This document shows, in pieces, positions 60,973 to 64,000 of a stretch of 64,000 nt of DNA (the stretch's first letter is position 1; every line of letters starts with the position of its first letter). The stretch is from Entrophospora sp. SA101 (Eukaryota > Glomeromycota > Glomeromycetes > Entrophosporales > Entrophosporaceae). The DNA is taken from positions 23,792 through 87,791 of the forward strand of contig CAUDNR010001502.1 in the NCBI GenBank assembly GCA_958430865.1, written 5' to 3'. Below the pieces are notes generated by a model. That model was not told the origin of the DNA and searched no databases. It was given only the letters and a program-made list of their open reading frames with translations. The position numbers were made by a program, and so were the translations under genes.

Positions 60973-62298
60973 TTAATATTTAATATTATAAAAGAAAATA
61001 GAAATGGTATTGGTCTTGGATTTTTTTGCATCCCATTTAGCAGCTTTCCAGTCATTATCATCGATCAAAGTTATCATATCATTAATGTGATTCTTGTATT
61101 TAATCGAATTTAAATTTAACTTATCATGATAACGATTTCTGACATTTGTTAATAATTCATCAAATGTGATATTCATAGGTTTTTGTAAAATATGTCGTCT
61201 TGTTATAAAGTTACAAATTATTCGCAACTTTTTTTAATTGTTAATTCAGAATGATTGGTTATTATGATTAATAATTTTGAAAAATTCAGCAATGTTAAAA
61301 CTTATACATATAATAAAAATTTACAAGTTACCTTTTCATTATTATCATTATTATCATCGTCGTTGTTATTGTTATTGGGATCAAGTGTCTTGTCAACCTT
61401 TTTGTCTTTCTAAATAATAAATAAGATACGAACCCATATAAAAAATAGACTTATTCAACCCCAAAAAAAAAAAAATTTGTAAATCTTTGTTTTACCTGTT
61501 TTAGTTTAGAAAATGCTAACGTTCTTACAGCTTCTCCAAAAAAAATTAAAGTATTATTGTCAATCCAATCTAATGGCAAGAATTTTAAAAATTGTATATC
61601 ATTAAATTTTCCAAATGTTGGATCTTGAGTTGATACTACCCTGGGCTGTATTAAACCATTTGGACACTTGTAATACTTAAAAATCAGAAAATAATAAAAG
61701 ATCATATTAATTATAATGATTATTATTGTAGATTAATGAATGAATGAATGAATGAATGAATGAATGAATGAATGAATGATAATCATGGTAATAATAATAG
61801 ACTTTACAAATTTCTTAAAATTTTTTTTCAATTCGATTATAATCTCTCGTTCTTGAGTTACTTTGAATCTTTTAATTTGATCCAATGGAATCACATATTC
61901 ATCTTTAGTTGCATTCAAAACGATACATAATTCACTAGAGATAAAACGTAACAATAACATTAGTTTTGGAACGGATGAAAGAAAAATCTGATTTTTGGTC
62001 GGTTCTGTTTCAATTCTTCTAATATCAATTTTTATAAATTGTTGATGATAATGATAAGTAACGAGTGGAAAATTTTCTAAGTTTCCAAAAAGTTATGTAT
62101 TAAAAAAAAAAAATTTAAAAAAATATTGAAAAAAGAAATTTTTTTTTTTTTAATGAGTTTCACTTAACTTTTTTCTTTGATACCATTGCCATTGCTATTG
62201 CTAATGCCAGGATCATTAATACCATTATTCTCGCCATTGTTGATGTAATTATTATTATTCAAAGCATTTGAACTATTTATAAAATTTGATGGTTTCAT
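60973..62298 (-). CDS. PB1-domain protein
   Basis: Five minus-strand exons close in frame to 303 aa: 62298-62169, 62076-61808, 61675-61496, 61409-61332 and 61227-60973. Junctions are GTTAAG/ttag, GTAAAG/ttaag, GTAAAA/tttag and GTAACT/aaaag. The N-terminus (1-43) is Asn-rich and disordered. Residues about 44-130 form a compact domain I do not recognise (LRFISSELCIVLNATKDEYV; IPLDQIKRFKVTQE). Residues about 134-193 (CPNGLIQPRVVSTQDPTFGK; FLPLDWIDNNTLIFFGEAVR) are also unassigned. An Asp/Asn-rich linker follows, then a C-terminal PB1 domain from about 220: ITFDELLTNVRNRYH, SIKYKNHINDMITLIDDNDW. PB1 domains pair by acidic and basic faces; this one has the acidic OPCA-like motif (DMITLIDDNDW). Such domains occur in fungal NADPH-oxidase regulators and Cdc24, but no TPR, SH3 or GEF domain is present here. 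Confidence 0.75.
61735..61780. repeat. (GAAT)n tetranucleotide microsatellite
   Basis: About eleven tandem copies of GAAT lie in the 132-nt intron (61676-61807) of the PB1-domain gene. Confidence 0.9.
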
Positions 62299-64000
62299 CT
62301 TTCATCGATAAATTTTTTAAAAAAAAATTGGAATTTAAAGGGTGATTATAACGTCATCAGACAGACGTTTGGGACTCCAAGAATCACACAATAATAACAA
62401 TGCATCACTTTGCATATTAATATAGAATGATCTACATAATTGAATTAAAAATTATAGGAATAAGATAATTAAAGACTTACATTTTAATCTTTACTAAAGA
62501 GTTTGAAACAGTCACCCAGACTTCAAAAACCAAAAGAGAGCTAAAGAAGAGGAACTTCGTTAGAAACTCTACCCTTTCTTGTTAGCTTTACACAAAATTT
62601 CTCATTAATAATAAGAATTACTTTAATATTTTATGAAATAATATTAATTGATTGTTTTTATTATCGTTTTTTTTTAGATTAAATGAAATATCAATGAATG
62701 GATAATTAAATTATAAATAGCTATTATGGAAAATATATATACAATATTAAATAAAAATCACAAAAATATCATCACTATATTGCTTAATCCTATAATTTGG
62801 TGGGTGGGTATACACAACAAAACTAGACAAAGTGAACAATTGTAATTATGTCACAGAGAATTGCAATGGAATTGGAAAAAAAATTTTTATTGATCCAAAT
62901 AATACACTCCTTCGCATTGAAATCAATATCGATTATCATAAAAAAATACCAATTATTATCAATATAACTACAAATACTTGACAAAATATTTTACCTTTTT
63001 TTGTAGATTGTTGATTGGACCATTATTTGGCCTTTTGCTATATCATCATCAACCTATAAAAATCAGCTCTATAACACCAACCAAAAGATTAATAAAATAA
63101 TTAATCTAATAGAGCCTAGGAAAACATAAATCAAGCAAATCATCTGGGTAACCAAAAATACCCAAGGGAATTGAAGCATTCTAAAATCGTTTAATAAAAA
63201 GACCAAATTTTTCATTTGGCATAAAGTCCACAAATTATGTGGTGAAGAAGAAAAGGAAATCACCGGAAGAAACTTCCAACAACAAAAGATAAATCCTAGA
63301 AGAAAAACAATAGAGAATGAATAAGAAATGAATAAAAAGTGGAAAAGAACGAGAATGATATTAGCAATAGTAATAATAATATTACCAATAACGAAGGATA
63401 GATCAGAGCGACCAAAGAATAGGCGATATTCATCAATGGCTTCCCGTGCAATTGCTTTGGTTGTTTTATTTTATATTTTTAATATTTATATAAATAAATT
63501 AAAATCATCTGTGTTTTTCTCTTCATTGAATCAAAATAAATAAAACATTACTTATTTAACCACTATTGTATCATGTCTATTATATTTGTGATGATTAGTG
63601 ATGGATGTTTGACTGTAATAAATTTTTTCATAACAATATAACAATTATTATTTCATATCATAATTGTTATATAAAGTTTTTATAATCACTTGGAGTTCAT
63701 TTTCATTTCCTGACAATCGGTAAAACCTGATATAAACAGTTTCTAGTAGCCTTTGTTTTTAGTTGCGCTCTTTAAAAAACGGAGACATCTATGGAGCGGT
63801 AAGTGAAATATAGGTGATAAAATTCTTGACAAAGAACAACAATTGGAAGAATCGGGAGTTTAATGGCAATTGAGGTAGGTCTATCTAGGACTTTGAATTG
63901 GTTATAATAAATTTACAGTCTCCGGCGAAAGTAATGGCGGTGATAATTTTTTTAAAAACTAAAAATTTTTAATAAGCAACTATCAATAAAATTTTATTTT
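62299..64000. other. Gene-poor right end of the window
   Basis: No supportable gene. The upstream side of the PB1 gene is AT-rich. Open stretches at 63069-63263 (minus) and 63328-63543 (plus) have no family resemblance. On the minus strand around 63220-63110, pieces such as MPNEKFGLFIKRF and ASIPLGIFGYPDDLLDL look protein-like but are separated by stops, so they may be a degraded gene. Confidence 0.4.

Noticed and set aside
1..64000. tRNA or rRNA genes
   Set aside because: I looked for tRNA-like B-box words and rRNA-like GC-rich conserved blocks by eye and found none. A covariance-model search (tRNAscan-SE, Infernal) would be decisive.

Overview
This is an AT-rich eukaryotic nuclear window with intron-dense genes (introns about 70-120 nt, GT...AG, many GTA-type donors). 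The gene content points to a fungus, most likely an arbuscular mycorrhizal one (Glomeromycotina, Rhizophagus-like). The signs are a BTB-BACK-TLDc protein, decayed protein-kinase fragments of the kind expanded in these fungi, Helitron-type Pif1 helicase remnants, hAT and Tc1-like elements, and a fungal BIO2/ClpP/DIP2 gene set. The lineage is an inference from gene families; no marker gene proves it.

Layout. Bases 1-25026 are repeated collinearly, with no length change, at 32135-57160 (constant offset 32134). I found one substitution between the copies (C21028 versus A53162), although I did not compare every base. Each copy (A and A') carries an uncharacterised minus-strand gene, a coiled-coil gene, mitochondrial ClpP, a 13-exon DIP2-family gene, biotin synthase BIO2, and a WRN-type 3'-5' exonuclease. 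These are followed by a transposon-rich stretch with two opposed Pif1/Helitron helicase remnants and a non-autonomous hAT-like element. Between the copies lie a Tc1-like transposase fragment interrupted by a 10-N scaffold gap, a BTB-BACK-TLDc gene, a minisatellite, and an intact integrase-type DDE gene. After the second copy come decayed kinase fragments, a five-exon PB1-domain gene and gene-poor sequence to the end.

The right edge of the duplication falls inside the hAT-like element. In copy A the element has matching 8-bp target duplications. In copy A' the left half is identical to A, but the right half is a divergent element copy with a non-matching flank. Equal microsatellite lengths in both copies and the nearby N gap make an assembly artefact (retained haplotig or misjoin) at least as likely as a very recent duplication.

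Gene models. I assembled exons by hand from reading frame, splice-site dinucleotides and family conservation, and total lengths close in frame: ClpP 254 aa including a 6-nt microexon, DIP2-like 2041 aa, BIO2 405 aa, WRN-exo 527 aa from the longest start, BTB-TLDc 544 aa, PB1 protein 303 aa. The genes do not form one pathway. ClpP and BIO2 are both expected in mitochondria, DIP2 acts in lipid/acyl-adenylate metabolism, and the exonuclease in DNA maintenance.
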